Shown here: in pieces, positions 63,525 to 64,000 of the stretch
How positions within the stretch are numbered: position 1 is the stretch's first letter
How the letters are laid out: each line of letters opens with the position of its first letter
NCBI GenBank assembly: GCA_020850415.1
Contig: JADZER010000028.1
Span: 1 to 64,000, forward strand
Source: Phycisphaerales bacterium
GTDB lineage: Bacteria; Planctomycetota; Phycisphaerae; Phycisphaerales; UBA1924
DNA length: 64,000 nt
Direction: 5' to 3'
Translations under genes and position numbers: made by a program
The notes under the pieces: generated by a model
Told to the model about the DNA's origin: nothing
The model's input: the letters and a program-made list of their open reading frames with translations, nothing else
Databases searched by the model: none

Positions 63525-64000
63525 TCACGCTGACGCGGAAAGGCCCAGGGCCCCCAGCAGCGCCGCGCGGGCCTCGGCGAGCGAGCCGGTGTGCCTCGCC
63601 CCGGCCGCCCGCGCGTGCCCCCCGCCGCCGAGGACGCCCGAGACCACATTGACATCCACCGCGTTCGGGCCGGGTTTGGAGCGGAGGCTCAGCTTCGTCA
63701 CCGACCGCCCCTCGTGGTCGCGCGACTCGGTGAACACCACCGCGACCAGCACCGACTCGATCGCGAGCAGGCGGTCGGCGAAGCCGCCGGTGTCGCCCGG
63801 CTGGGCGCCCGCGGCCTTGAAGTCCCCCTCGGTCAGGTTCATCAGCGCGACCCGGTCCTTCTCCAGAAGCTCCAGCGAGGCCAGCGCCCGGCCGTACAGA
63901 CGCACGCGACCGGGTTTGTCCCGCTGCTCGACCACGCGGAAGAGCTCGGTGTGCGGCACGCCGGCCTGGATCAGGTCCGCCGCGAGCCGGAAGACCGCGG
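63525..64000 (-). CDS. DHH-family phosphoesterase (NrnA-like), C-terminal part
   Basis: The reading frame runs off the window edge, so the N-terminal DHH catalytic domain is missing. The visible ~158 residues include the DHHA1 substrate-binding domain with SLRSKPGPNAVDVNVVS and GVLGGGGHARAAGAR, the GGGH motif of nanoRNase/pAp phosphatases (NrnA) and relatives. It degrades very short RNA or 3'-phosphoadenosine phosphate. ATG-like internal starts are not credible, since coding character continues to the edge. Confidence 0.88.
   Translation of the reverse strand, partial: AVFRLAADLIQAGVPHTELFRVVEQRDKPGRVRLYGRALASLELLEKDRVALMNLTEGDFKAAGAQPGDTGGFADRLLAIESVLVAVVFTESRDHEGRSVTKLSLRSKPGPNAVDVNVVSGVLGGGGHARAAGARHTGSLAEARAALLGALGLSASA

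Overview
The window reads as a piece of a very GC-rich planctomycete chromosome, most likely from the class Phycisphaerae. Four secreted proteins end in a dockerin-like duplicated calcium-loop segment closed by a terminal Gly-Cys. Two proteins start with a planctomycete-style prepilin signal ([17 protein letters not shown]). There is also a Ser/Thr kinase fused to TPR repeats and a secreted WD40 protein carrying a GWEWRCL motif. The identification rests on these family traits only; there is no rRNA in the window.

Layout: 0-6.3 kb holds an open, stop-less acidic ORF, an apparently autoregulated TetR repressor, a secreted WD40 protein, panC and gcvT. 6.3-9.7 kb is reverse strand: secreted GH31 glucosidase, HAD phosphatase, acylphosphatase. 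10-14 kb is a dnaG-rpoD macromolecular-synthesis pair. 14-29.7 kb mixes envelope and surface genes (glycine-rich secreted protein, two pseudopilin-like proteins, PQQ-like dockerin protein, PqiA-like protein, kinase-TPR, 5'-nucleotidase-dockerin, spermidine-synthase-like membrane protein) with the housekeeping GTPase ychF. 29.8-36.5 kb is a complete, tightly overlapping histidine operon, hisGCBHF-hisA/IE-hisD, in which HisA, HisI and HisE are one polypeptide. It is preceded by a His-rich leader peptide and an attenuator. A tRNA-Ile(CAU) follows.

36.9-45.2 kb is a redox island: dodecahaem cytochrome c, NrfD/HybB-like quinone-interacting membrane subunit, Tat-exported four-cluster ferredoxin, and two proteins with GcvH-like folds that seem to lack the lipoyl lysine. 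Divergently, there is a histidine kinase with periplasmic haem-c-like motifs and a sigma-54 activator. Each GcvH-like gene is preceded by a good -24/-12 sigma-54 promoter, so the island looks like a self-contained redox-sensing respiratory regulon. This is my best candidate for an undescribed system.

45.2-64 kb holds tyrA, a cyclophilin lipoprotein, a fucose-isomerase-like protein, thiolase, an SDR with a signal peptide, a DUF2892 protein and two subtilisin-like dockerin proteins, one of which has lost its catalytic Ser and oxyanion Asn. Next come a globin, aspS, folE2, a membrane protein, an MBL/methyltransferase/rsfS operon, a membrane protein plus XRE regulator pair with a palindromic operator, lpxA, and the C-terminal part of a DHH phosphoesterase.

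Regulatory style: many isolated genes have a TAnnnT -10 hexamer only 5-9 bases before the start codon and no Shine-Dalgarno, suggesting leaderless transcripts, whereas secreted-protein and operon-internal genes often have clear GGAGG sites. All computations here were by eye; no searches were run.
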